From Lepidonotus clava (lineage: Eukaryota; Annelida; Polychaeta; Phyllodocida; Polynoidae): a DNA stretch of 64,000 bases. How positions within the stretch are numbered: the first letter of the stretch is position 1; each line of letters begins with the position of its first letter. Shown piece by piece: positions 46,960-57,681 of the stretch. Location of the stretch: assembly GCA_936440205.1 (NCBI GenBank), contig OW387133.1:45968374-46032373 (forward strand), read 5' to 3'. The notes beneath the pieces are model-generated. The model ran no database searches. It was not told where the DNA came from and worked only from the letters and a program-made list of their open reading frames with translations. The position numbers and the translations under genes are program-made.

Positions 46960-48440
46960 TACTAATACAGCACCAAAACGAGGTGCCTCCTGGCACCTCC
47001 TGTGTAGGAGTCGGCGTGTGGAGGGCCGGGGGTGACGGGGGCTAGGTGTGGGCCTCTCATGTCTGTGTGCGCGCCGGGCACGGGCTGGAGGACCTGCTAC
47101 ACTCCTCCAGGGCCCAACACATCACTCCACATCGGATGAGCTGCTACCTTTGAAAAGATCGTTCCCTTCAGGGAAAACAAAATATTGGAATCGTCCCTGA
47201 TGTGTGAGAATCTTATTTTCAAAATCTGTGTTGTTGCTGGGAAAGTCGATGGCCCAAACTTCTTCCCAATCTCCATCCTTCGCATGAGTGGATGTCAGTC
47301 CATATTCCTTATATTTTATACCATGTACTCTAAACATAAACCGAGCATCTGATCTAAGGGAATTAACAAAAAAAGTAGAGAAAGAAGCAGATATATAGAA
47401 TAAAGACAAGTATGATGTATCATAGAATAATAAAGCAATTCTGGATACATGTCGGTAAACTATGGGAGTCAAGTAGACTCTCTATACCCTAATCTGTGTG
47501 TAGAACGTTCCAACTCAATACAGAAATGTTAATGCCTGAAGAATGGACCTCAAAATATTCGCATACCTATTTGAACTACAGAGTGGGGATTTCCTCCCCG
47601 ATCGACCAGCGTTGGTGATGCAAATCTACTCTCAGCTACATTGGCTGGGTCCCTGGGGTGGGAAACGGACGTCACATACCGGATAGTCTACTTCCCACTT
47701 TCATACCAACTCGAAGATAGCATGCAGGAAATGTGAAAATCCATCCTGCTCTCCTGGGGTGATATTCAGCAAAAAAGAAAATGACACTTAGGTGTCGCTC
47801 ATAAACATGGTACTAGATGTAAACTGGTGCAGGCGATGGCTGGGGTGAGCAGCTCGCTGTACAGGCCCGGGCCCTGCTGGAGTTGCTCCTGCTGGGGAGA
47901 GGGGCAAGTCGTTATAGTCTTTGATATGGTATCGATCCTCGCCCAGACTTTGCGCTTGGTCATGGCCCTCTCAGGGGATCACACGGCCCGCCTCCCTCCC
48001 CCTCAAGTCCTCCACTCAGAGCTGCTCTGACCGACTCCGTTTGTATCAACCCACTCTCTGGAGCAGCTCAAGTGAAAACAGGTCGTTAGATCTCGTGGAC
48101 TCTCGAGAGGTTCCACGGTGGAGTCCTTTAGACTGGTTGACGGCTGAAGGGGATGGGGGCAAGGTATACTGTCGACCCAGAAGCCCTCCCACTCCCCTCC
48201 CAACCCACCCCCAGTCCTCTCCTTTCGGCACAAGGGAGTCTGCTTGGAAGACTGGACATCGACCACAGAAGCCCAGCTAAGGGGGAGGGGAGGTTCGGGG
48301 TAGAGGGAGGAGGAGAAAGGCGGGCCTGCCTGGGGCGGGGGGCTTTACAAGACGTCGGGGTGTGACATAATGAGACGGGGGTGGCGGGCCGGGCGGGGGG
48401 AGGGGCGCTGTGAAGGTGAGGCCGAGCGTGCCGGATTGTG
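46960..48440. promoter_or_regulatory. GC-rich islands, candidate regulatory block
   Basis: GC-rich patches at 46980-47110 and 47820-48430 separated by AT-rich DNA. A minus-strand open frame at 47122-47472 has no recognised domain. Nothing supports coding use. Confidence 0.3.
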
Positions 48441-50270
48441 TCCCCCACCTCGCACACAATCAATACACAACTGACAAGTCCCACGGACCGTCTCTGTCCA
48501 CGTCATAACAACATGCTCGTATCAGACTCCTTCCTCACTGTCAATCTCCTCCCCACCACCCATATTGTATCCACTATACCACTTTATCCGTCTTCCTTCT
48601 GGATTCTTTATGTTCTTTCAGGTATGTGTTCTTTTGACGGCACTACCTTCAGAATATTTCTTTTTTCAACCCTATGAACTACAATTTTCCGAGAAATAAC
48701 AAAATTTAGGCCATCTTAGATGTTACTTGTGCTTTTCACCTACGTTTGCTTAGTTCCTTGCTTCAAAAGGGTGTGGGTTCTGACGACTGGGGCTGGGCAT
48801 AATGAGTGGGAAGGGGCGGGTTTGCTGGTGGAGTACTCGGAATGTCACAGGCTCCTGAAACATGCTGCAGACGTCTATACAAACAGGTTACATGTAACAG
48901 GCGCCGGTTAGAGAAACTACAGGTTATAATTAAACACACTTCTCGCTAATTAGAGCACTTGATGATTCCATATTTGGACCTCTTACGGACGCCTCTCGTT
49001 TCAAAGCCGACGATTGTTCCCTGTTCTCAAAGGCCAGACAAAATCCCCGCCTCAGCGTTGCACGTTGGAACCGGCTATTTTTATTCCTCCCATCTGTTAC
49101 CTTCAAAGGCATTACCACCAGTGAAATCACTGAAAACCCGATTACCACAGGCCGTCTTCCATGAAATGAAATAATTATGTTTTATAAAATTAGTCCCCTT
49201 TAGGGGTTTTTCTTATGAATATTTGTGTTTATCGTATTTTACCCAGAAACATAACAAATTTCCAAGTCTGATTTCATAACGTATTTGCAATTTTCCCGGC
49301 ATTTGCGTCTTAAGAAATCAATGAATGAGCGCAGTTACAAATACCTAAAAACCAATTCGATTGGGATGAAATTCCAGTGAAGAATTAATGAGAACGGGTT
49401 GTAGGGCTACCGTATTAGTGTGGGATGAGGGTCAGACTAATGGAATTGAAAATTCCTCGTTTACTGTGAAAAAGAGCCCATTGATCCAGCTCGTTATTCC
49501 AAAGATTATTCCTCCTTTGTATTGTTGGATAATTCAAGTCTCTGAGCAGTAAATACATGAAAAGGGGGAGATTAGGGAATACAGGCGGAGGCTGTTCACG
49601 ACAAATCCTGAATGAGTCTGCTTTTTATCACAAAGAAGGAGGGAAAGGCACAACTTCCTCCCCCACGACGACGTGTGAGGAGGTAAGAAAGAATTATATT
49701 TAGGTACTTGACACCCAATGGAAAGGGAAAAGAGGGAATCCGTCACTTTTGATAGCACACAGGTGTTTTAGATACATAACAATTGGAAGAACACAAACAT
49801 AGTTGTTTGTGAAGTTGTGATCAAAAAAGAAATAAAATTGAATAGAATTTAAAAACAAAAAAGCATACATGCATAGATGAACATAGGCCCTACATCGAAA
49901 AGAAACCTTGCAAGATCTGATATTAGAACAAAAGAAATATTCGGGGTAGAGGGGGTAAATACTAGTAAATTACACGTAATCAGTGGATAATATATGATAA
50001 TCTCTGGGATTTCCAGCTTTCAATATTCTAGGGACTTTATTTAGCTTAGAAATAATAAAAATCATTAAAAAAAATGTTTTTTTATTTCATTTTGTTGACA
50101 TGGTTACCGGAATGATGAGAGAACACTCCAACCTGCCAATACTACTGCTATGCAAAGGACAGTTTCCATGATAACTTTGGAACAAACTTATGTTTCCAAA
50201 AGCTGAAATTCTCAATCACGGACAATGCTGGGCTATATCTTGGTCCATTTTACCATATTTAGCATTATCT
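48441..50270. other. AT-rich stretch, nothing recognised
   Basis: No exon or defined repeat. Confidence 0.45.
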
Positions 50271-50392
50271 GACCTTAGCATCTTCAAATTAACATAACAT
50301 TTTTTCTAATTAGAATATTTACATAATTCTTTCAGAATTGGATTCTCCAAGATGTCTTCCTTATTCAATATTCGAGGCCATAAGAGTGCTTT
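50271..50392. repeat. Dispersed 120-bp repeat, copy 2
   Basis: Matches 13108-13232 in the same orientation, ending at GGCCATAAGAG in both. Here it is not flanked by hairpin-block arms. Confidence 0.7.
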
Positions 50393-50559
50393 TCGCAGAG
50401 GATGTTTATTCTACACGTTCCTACTTCTATCTTAGAGGGTAGTACTAATGAAGTTGGATTTCATTTAAAGAATCTAATTCTCCTAGACAAACTTTCTGCG
50501 TAAAACAAGTGATTCTGTTTGTAAACAGAATGTTCCATTCCGTCCACAGCCGCATGACA

Positions 50560-51676
50560 GTGGCACTAGTCGTGGGGCCCTAATGCGGGGCTTGATGGTT
50601 GATGTCGTTGGTATGCTGGCAGGCCCGGCTACCTGAGAGCTAAGTGGGACGCCGCCCACCCGCCGAGCGGTGCCCGCATTGTGAGAGCAGCTCAACCGGT
50701 GCCCATTGTAGGAGAGTTACTCGGGGAGAGCAGCTCGCCCCGCTACAGCAAAGGGGGCTTAGTGCCGCCCGCCCGAGGGGGGCGGCCCCCCGGCCCAGGG
50801 CCCAAATTCTCTTAGTCCTACACGGCCCAGCCTCTGTTCCCCTCACAATCGATTACCATTAGCGCATTGAGCGAGTTTCTTGCCGATTGTTAGTGTGGGT
50901 CTACAGTCTTTATAGTGCTGTTTATTAGTTTTGACAGATGAAGGGCGCATAAAGAGTCACAACGATGGGAAAGGGGCCATCTTTGTCGTCGTCTCACGCC
51001 CCCGCCGCCTCCATCCTTTTCCTGGCCATATTGGGAATAAATGCGACTGTCATGGCTTAAATTGGTTTGAGTAACAACTTTTAATCTAATTTCTTCATTC
51101 TCCCTTAATTGTCACTGCACTATTCAGTAATTTGGAATGAGAATCAACTGCGGTTAAATCATTTTGTATTACGCGCACTAAGTTTGCGTTGTAACAAAGA
51201 AACTGCTGGCTGCGGAAAAGCAATTCAACCCATTTTCTTGTCCCATTAGCGGGCGGGACCTCAAGGCGGGGATGTAAACATGGGTTGGTGGTACCTTTCA
51301 GAGCCCTTAAACGGCGCGAGTCACCCGTTCTCTGCCCACTTTGGTACTGGTCAGCTCCATGTGGCCCGGTCACAAGGGTAGTTTGCTTCTCCGGTCAGCT
51401 AGATAATCCAATCATTTTATCCTATTTCCAATGCGGCATTATGTATGCTCTGCTGGCCCGGGGAGCTAGCGTAGATCCCTGTCCCTCTTCGGGTCAAAGG
51501 TAAATTTCCCAGGGCAGCAAGGCAAGATATTGTTTGCTAGCTATGTGGATGTGATCAGCCTAATATATCAGATTAGTGACCTGCTGCCCCGCCCGGGAGG
51601 GTCGGCTGGTGTGAGCCAGGGCCCACGGAACAACTGCCACCGATATACTAGATCAATTGGCCCACGACCGCACTGG
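50560..51676. promoter_or_regulatory. GC-rich islands up to the Harbinger insertion
   Basis: GC-rich patches at 50560-50860 and 51240-51676. The second continues after the transposon (from 60318), so the 8.6-kb element split one island. Without the element, the flank ...CCGCACTGG joins GCCTGGGCGGG... No exon recognised. Confidence 0.35.
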
Positions 51677-51735
51677 CCCCAGATTCCTAAAAAAAAATTG
51701 CGGATCCGCAAAATAGGTCCGCAAGTGCTACGTAT
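51677..51735 (+). repeat. Harbinger left TIR and subterminal region
   Basis: Outer 14 bp CCCCAGATTCCTAA match the right end. The inner block GGTCCGCAAGTGCTACG matches GGTCCGCAACTGTACG of the right end after a short unmatched spacer. Confidence 0.8.
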
Positions 51736-52106
51736 GGACTGCCAACACTCCGTAAATAAATACAAGCGTCCCTAAATAGCCATATAATTATACGGAAAGT
51801 GCGCCACCCACCCGCAACGAGCCCGCACTGACCCCTACTAAAAATAGGTGTTAACCATGATTGCTTACAACAATGAAAATCTATGTTTTTCTGGAATAAC
51901 ACAAAATGTAACTATTTCCTACGTATACTTTTGTTTCAAAATATTCACTACATGTTTATGGAAGGTCTTCCTTTCATTTAGACGGTACCAAATTGAAAAT
52001 AAACTGAAAAACTAATGTTTTTCTTGTTACGGATCGATATATTCTCCGTAATGGCTTCTCCCGCTCTGCTAATAGGACGCGGGAACTTCCACAAGTGTGC
52101 CAGGCC

Positions 52107-52114
52107 TATATAAG
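52107..52114 (+). promoter_or_regulatory. TATA box of the Myb-like gene
   Basis: TATATAAG lies 49-56 bp before the ATG at 52163 of the first Myb-like exon, in GC-richer local sequence. The spacing allows a short 5' UTR. This is the only clear core promoter seen in the element. Confidence 0.6.
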
Positions 52115-52162
52115 GGTGGTACGCTGTAAGTACATTGCAGCAGTGTTATTTTGGTTTCTACT

Positions 52163-55100
52163 ATGAGAACAAGGTCGCAAGGATCTTCTGATATGGCAGA
52201 CGAGGAGTGTACCGCCGATGAAACGCCTTCCAAAAAGGTAACCATTACATACATTACAATATTTATTAGAGTATTACTAGTAATACAAATTTTACAAATG
52301 TTTTTCAACCACTAAATGAATGTAAACTATTATTTCTAATCAATTACTTCCATTTATTTAGCAAAGAAACCCAAATTGGACCCCCGATGAATGCAAGGCT
52401 CTTGTTGAAGGAGTTCTCGAGCGTCGGAAAAAAGTTCTAGGAAGGCTCAAATATGGTGTTACAACAGCTGACAGAAGTACGGCGTGGGACGAAATTACTG
52501 GTAAGATAAATATATCTACTAATTAATCCTTAATACCTAGAACACATGATGGGGATATTGTATATTTTTTATAATTTTATTTCAGATCTCGTGAACAACA
52601 CTCATTTCGGCAGCGGTCACTACACTTTCCGAGCCAAAGACAAAGTCATGGACAAGTTCAGTTACATGCAATCGGGAGTTCGAAAAAAAGTAAGTTAAAC
52701 AATTGTAGATTTTCTGTTTTTCCTCTGCTATCTGTACTAAGTACCTTCCCTATCTAGCAGTCTGTAGTGAAACTGTAACCGTATTGGAATGACACGTTAA
52801 AATCGAAACATTAACATACATGTCCAAAAGTTCTGTTAATAAACACAGTAATAAAGTTTCATGTAATGGATTATACGATTATGAGAGCCTCTTGTACATT
52901 TAGTTCCCAACACTCTTAAAAAAACATCACCATACGTTAACAAGCCTTTTCAATGCTGTCAGATAAGTTGGTGTAAAAAAAAAAAAAATTACTTTACAAA
53001 CTACTCATGTATGTACGTATAACTCTGTATTTCACTTTCTCAATTTTATGCGTAGCATCCATGGTTGTCTGTTGGTATTCTGACGAACAGATTGTTTGAT
53101 TTCGGTTTTTTTTTTTTTTTTTCCCTCACATTCTTTTTGGCTACTTTTGTTTGTGCGTGGTGGACATGTTTCCTTACCTGGTTTGACACTATTTTGTTTG
53201 GGAACACTTACTGTGTGTACATCATTTTTGGGAACACTAGGTTTTGTTTCAATACACAACTTCTTCGAAGGACTTATTGATGGATCTTCAGCACTTGTAC
53301 CAGCTCGTTTGTTACTACATTGTTTTATCACTTCTCTATTAACTGTTTTGGCAGAGGAAACGACACCGTTTGAACATACATTCTCTTTGTTACCAGTAAC
53401 GCTTTCACACTTATTTTTCTTTCTTTTTGATTTCTTCAATTCCCACAATCTTTTCTTTTCCACCCATGTTAGTGGACCTGGGGGTTTGGGTAGAAAATAA
53501 CTAATTTGGTTCACTGCACTTTCATTGTCATTATCTTGATTAAGGATCACAACAGTAGGCACTAAAGCTACAGGTTCTTTCTCCACAGTCTGCACAATTT
53601 CAGTTGGTGGCGATTCACAAACGGGATGTATATCACATTCTGTCTGTGTTACAGTCTTTGTTGCATTCGAAATAGATTTCTCTACAACATTGGAAGTTTC
53701 AGTATTTTCCTCGTTCACTACTGTCTTTTGTGGTAAAATATTTGGTTCATTACAAAACCCTACATTCAGTTCACTGTTTGCTTCGTCTTGACACCAGTTC
53801 TTGGTTACATGAGAGGAAGGAGACATATCCTCTTCATCACTTTCCATTTCTTTATAGCACACTTTTTTTTTAGAAGAACGACAAGGCCTTTCCACTGTTT
53901 TTACATTTGTACCTGATGCCTTCTTATGACACTGAGACTTTTTTTCTCCCAAACATTCTTTGGTACTACGAGACTCCTTATAATTGTCATTCATTTCCTC
54001 ATCTGAACTGTCTATTTCACGGTATGTGATGTTCCTGGTACATAGTCGCCTGGCAAATTGTTTTTCATTATTTACAGTATTTTGGTTACCAACTTCAACA
54101 ATGCATGGATTCTTGTCCAATGTAGTAGTGTAATTCTTCTTTACCTTACTGTTGGTATTTTCCGTTGATGGGGCTTCTTTTGTCTGACCTTTTGTATTGG
54201 GTATTCCATCTTCTATTGTTGATGTAGAAGGATGTTGAACCTCACATCGCCTTTTGTACCTCTCCTCTCTGGATTTCTGTTGCTGTTGTCGTACTTCTTC
54301 CAAACTTCTTCTAAAAAAAATATATGTAATTAAAGTTTAGGTGTTGCACATATGTGTCATACCAAATTATATATGATTTACTTAACAATTACAGGCCGGT
54401 GGTACAAGTACATATTTTTAGAACGTACATTATTTTTTCCTGATGAAGGGACTAAAACGCCAAAACTAGTTTAATGGCCATCATGGATGTACACTCTATT
54501 AAATACAAGTCAATAAGAACCCCAGTTGGGTTCCATGTAGCTTTGAACCTTTTCATATAATTTTTACGTATATTATCCTTATAATGTCAACTTACCGTTC
54601 TGCTACAATTGACTGTTGAGTCTTCGATGTCTCAGTGTTGTGTTCACAAACGGGAGGAGCTTTTGGTTTCCTTTGTACTTTAATTCCCTTGTCGTCTGGA
54701 ACAGTAAAATATATTAATTGTACAATATCATGTTTCATCCTTTGCAAACTGTAAGTGTTCACATAATTATAATAAAGTTCTCCATTACTTCCAACAGTAA
54801 TACAGGCATAACGTATACTTACAGTTACACTAAAAAAAACCACCAATTTATATGGACTGAGAAAATATTAATTATATGATTTATTAATAAATCTTTCTCA
54901 TTTCATTATTGGAGGGTCGGTGGGTGGGTGCTTTCAAGGGTATTCTTTGTAAATAAATACATGAAATCATGTAGTAAGAATAAATGACTTACTTAATCGT
55001 TTTCGATAATTCTTGGAATCATTTGCCTTCCTGCGACGATGTTTCTTCAGCCATTGAGTGGTTCTTTTTTTTTTTGGTTTTCCCTTCTGTTTATCTCTGT

Positions 55101-57608
55101 TTGTTTGCGATCGTTTCTTCTCATTTTCTACATAGTATGGGTCAACTTTCTTGTACAACTCCCTTCTTGCTTTCTGGTATTCAGCATGTGCCTTTTTTTC
55201 TTCGGGTGTATTATATCTTCCCATAACTGTAATGACAGTAAAGAACAGAAACACATGTAGAATGAATAAGGACAAATGAAGATCCAAATTTAAACAAGTG
55301 TACAATGTACTAACATCGATACTGCTATTTTCACTCATTATCGCTCAATGACCGTGTTAATTTTTCGATTCCATTTCAACAATTACGAGTTGTCATGTTG
55401 AATGTACTCGATAAGTGTGTTGTACTAACTATTATACATCATGAGAACGTTTAGATTTATCCCAAATCTAAGTATTTATATCTTAATTTACCGGTTTTCA
55501 GCACCTCCACGACTGGACGTCCGATCCGCTCTGTTGTTGTAGTTTACCTGGATTCCGCTATGTGGCGCCACTGTTACAGTGAATGCTTGTTTACGTATGG
55601 TGATGCACTAAATGATAGCCAAAGTACCTAGAACTTTGTTTTCTACTGATTTTCGGTCTAATTATACTGTTTAATTAATTTTCAGTACACAATCATGGCA
55701 AGCCATGCTATCAAAACAGGTGGTGGCTCTCCATGTAAAGTAAAAATGGATTCGAACGAGGAGATAATTTTACAACTGTTAGGCCCATCAGTTCTTCAAG
55801 GAATTGAGCGATCAGTGAGAAACCCTCAGTCTCGAGTGCAAGGTAATAATTTCTATATTTTATTTATTGATTGAAAATTATAAAATACATATTACACATT
55901 ACAGAAATAAGAAATAACCAAAACACACAATTAATACATTAGAATTTATTGTAATTAAAGTCTGACAATATTGCAATAATATTATTTCTTGTTTGTATGG
56001 TCTCTTCTCATTACTGTAACTGTATGTATATATATATATTTATCTTTTTCATTTTAGCCATATTAGATCGAGCCAGAAAGAGGAGGTTAAGCTTGCATCC
56101 TCCTGCTGCTGCTCTAGGTCGTGCACCTAGCCCCCCACCCACGAATGTCAATGTACATCCTCCTGCTCCTGCTGTACGTCGTGCACCTAGCCCAACACCC
56201 ACAAGTGTCAATGTAAATCGTCCAGCCGCTTTAGGTCGTGCACGTAGCCCACCACCCAGGAGTGTTAGTTTGCATCCTCCTGCTGCTGCTGTAGGTGATG
56301 CACCTAGCCCACCACAGAGGCGTGTCATGTCCAACCGTTCATCAGATAAGAGTACATGTAGAATGTTTCACATACACTCCACAGACTCTTGTAATGTTGG
56401 TGCTCCTGTGATAACCGATCTTGGAATGCGTCTTGTCAATGGGCGTCTGGTGAAGGACTCCCAGATAATTCCACCTACAATGCAAAATGATGTGCATTCT
56501 AAGTGGCAAGACAGTAATTTGGACACCATCAGTCTCTCTAGTGCAGATCACAGTGAGAAAGGTAAAAGTGTGTTACATTAACATATATATTTTTTAATAT
56601 ATTTCCAATTGTGTATGAAGAACAAAAGAAAATGTTATTTATTATTTTATGGATGTATTTAATTTTTGTTTCAGAAACACCGACAATATTTTAATTAAAT
56701 ACATGTTTATTAATTTCTAGAAAACGCCCAACGACTTCAGGAATGCAGCATGGAAATGTATCAATTTGGTACGATTGAATGTCATTGTTTACGTTCAATA
56801 TTATTTTCATTATTGATAATTTGTTTGTCAATTTCTGATTTCTTAATTTATTCTGTAATTCTCTTCTATATCAAAAGTATTGTACCCTTCGGCCACCTCC
56901 CTCCATTATTTTGAAGTAATTATTAAACCAGATAGAGTGTTTTTTCCCACAGATGACCTTCCTGACATCGACATGAATACTGAGAGTCCCAGTCAGAGTC
57001 AATCTCTTCTCAACAACCGACAACCCTTGAGAAATATGGAAAATGAAGAGAATGTTGAATTACACATTCTACCACTTCCCAGACCAATGGCATTGACCCC
57101 TCTCACAAGCACACCAAGTAACACTGGTATTGCACGTGCAGTTGGATCCAAAGAAAAAGAAGGAAAGAGTAGTGCGGTGCGAAAATCACCTGTGTACATA
57201 CGACCACAAAATGTCGCTGTATCTGATGATGGCTCTTCCAATGGTTCTCTATTTAGTACCCCTACAATCTTCAAAAAGAAGAAAACAAACAACACAAAGC
57301 ATACGCCTTCCGCCAAAGAACTTGACTCGGAGGTTCTGGAATCACAAAAAATGCTGGCTAACTCTGTGGAAGAAATAAAAGGTTTCACAGAACGAATAGC
57401 CATTGCATCAGAGCGTATGGCTGATTATAGTCAGGCATGCAAGCACCACACAAAATGGATGGGAGCTTATTTCAAGGCAGCATTCCAGGAAAAATATAGC
57501 CATCTGCTTGTGACTGGTGAGGAGGGGGAGGAGGAGGAGGAGGAGATGGATGAGGAAAACCAACAGCAGGAGGACGACGACGACGACCAGCAGCCTCGCC
57601 ACAACTGA
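52163..57608 (+). CDS. Harbinger Myb/SANT-like accessory protein
   Basis: Seven exons join without a break into 560 codons: 52163-52237, 52362-52500, 52586-52689, 55686-55842, 56058-56561, 56721-56768, 56953-57608 (TGA). Residues ~26-106 form a Myb/SANT-like DNA-binding domain of the NAIF1 type (NPNWTPDECKALVEGVLERR, STAWDEITDLVN, VMDKFSYMQSGVRKK). Residues ~110-155 carry the downstream KTGGGSP and EEIILQLLG block usual in such proteins. Then come about four Pro-rich repeats of ~20 residues, and a C-terminal helical region (MLANSVEEIKGFTERIAIAS) with a very acidic tail. Known of the superfamily: the Myb-like partner binds the transposon ends and helps bring the transposase into the nucleus. 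Intron 3 is 2996 bp because it holds another gene on the opposite strand. Exon 6 is short and less certain, though its phase fits. Confidence 0.85.
52927..52945 (+). promoter_or_regulatory. 19-bp motif, copy 1
   Basis: TCACCATACGTTAACAAGC, 86 bp beyond the stop of the third gene, in Myb-like intron 3. One base differs from copies 2 and 3. Confidence 0.6.
53032..55224 (-). CDS. Third Harbinger gene, unknown basic protein, nested antisense
   Basis: Three minus-strand exons join in one frame: 55224-54993, 54695-54596 and 54310-53032, giving 537 codons including stop (about 536 aa). The start at MGRYNTPEEKKAH is chosen because an acceptor-like site lies just before it; an upstream MSENSSIDV exon starting at 55338 could add a few residues. 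The N-terminal ~110 residues are strongly basic and helical (EEKKAHAEYQKARRELYKK, then KPKKKRTTQWLKKHRRRKAN), like a DNA- or RNA-binding region. Next is a Gln/Arg helix (LEEVRQQQQKSREERYKRR), then a long low-complexity Ser/Thr/Lys region, a conserved-looking patch YFLPKPPGPLTWVEKKRLWE and a basic C-terminus. I recognise no family. It lies wholly inside intron 3 of the Myb-like gene on the other strand. It may be a third transposon gene, or cargo. Confidence 0.72.
55585..55603 (-). promoter_or_regulatory. 19-bp motif, copy 2 (inverted)
   Basis: On the minus strand TCACCATACGTAAACAAGC, about 360 bp upstream of the third gene's start. With copy 1 it brackets that gene as an inverted pair. Confidence 0.6.
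56070..56330 (+). repeat. In-frame Pro-rich repeat in the Myb-like exon 5
   Basis: About four imperfect units of 51-60 bp, each encoding a variant of HPPAAALGRAPSPPPTNVNV. Unit length stays divisible by three, so the frame is kept. It probably forms a flexible linker between the DNA-binding half and the acidic C-terminal half. Confidence 0.85.
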
Positions 57609-57681
57609 TGGGACAAATGAAGAAGTTCTAAAAATAAGGTATCATTTTTGTATATAATTAATTGTTAGTACTTACATAGTT

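Noticed and set aside
56673-56694. Acceptor-like site at 56673 as an extra Myb-like exon
   Set aside because: Joining there meets a stop after six codons; skipping to 56721 keeps the frame open.
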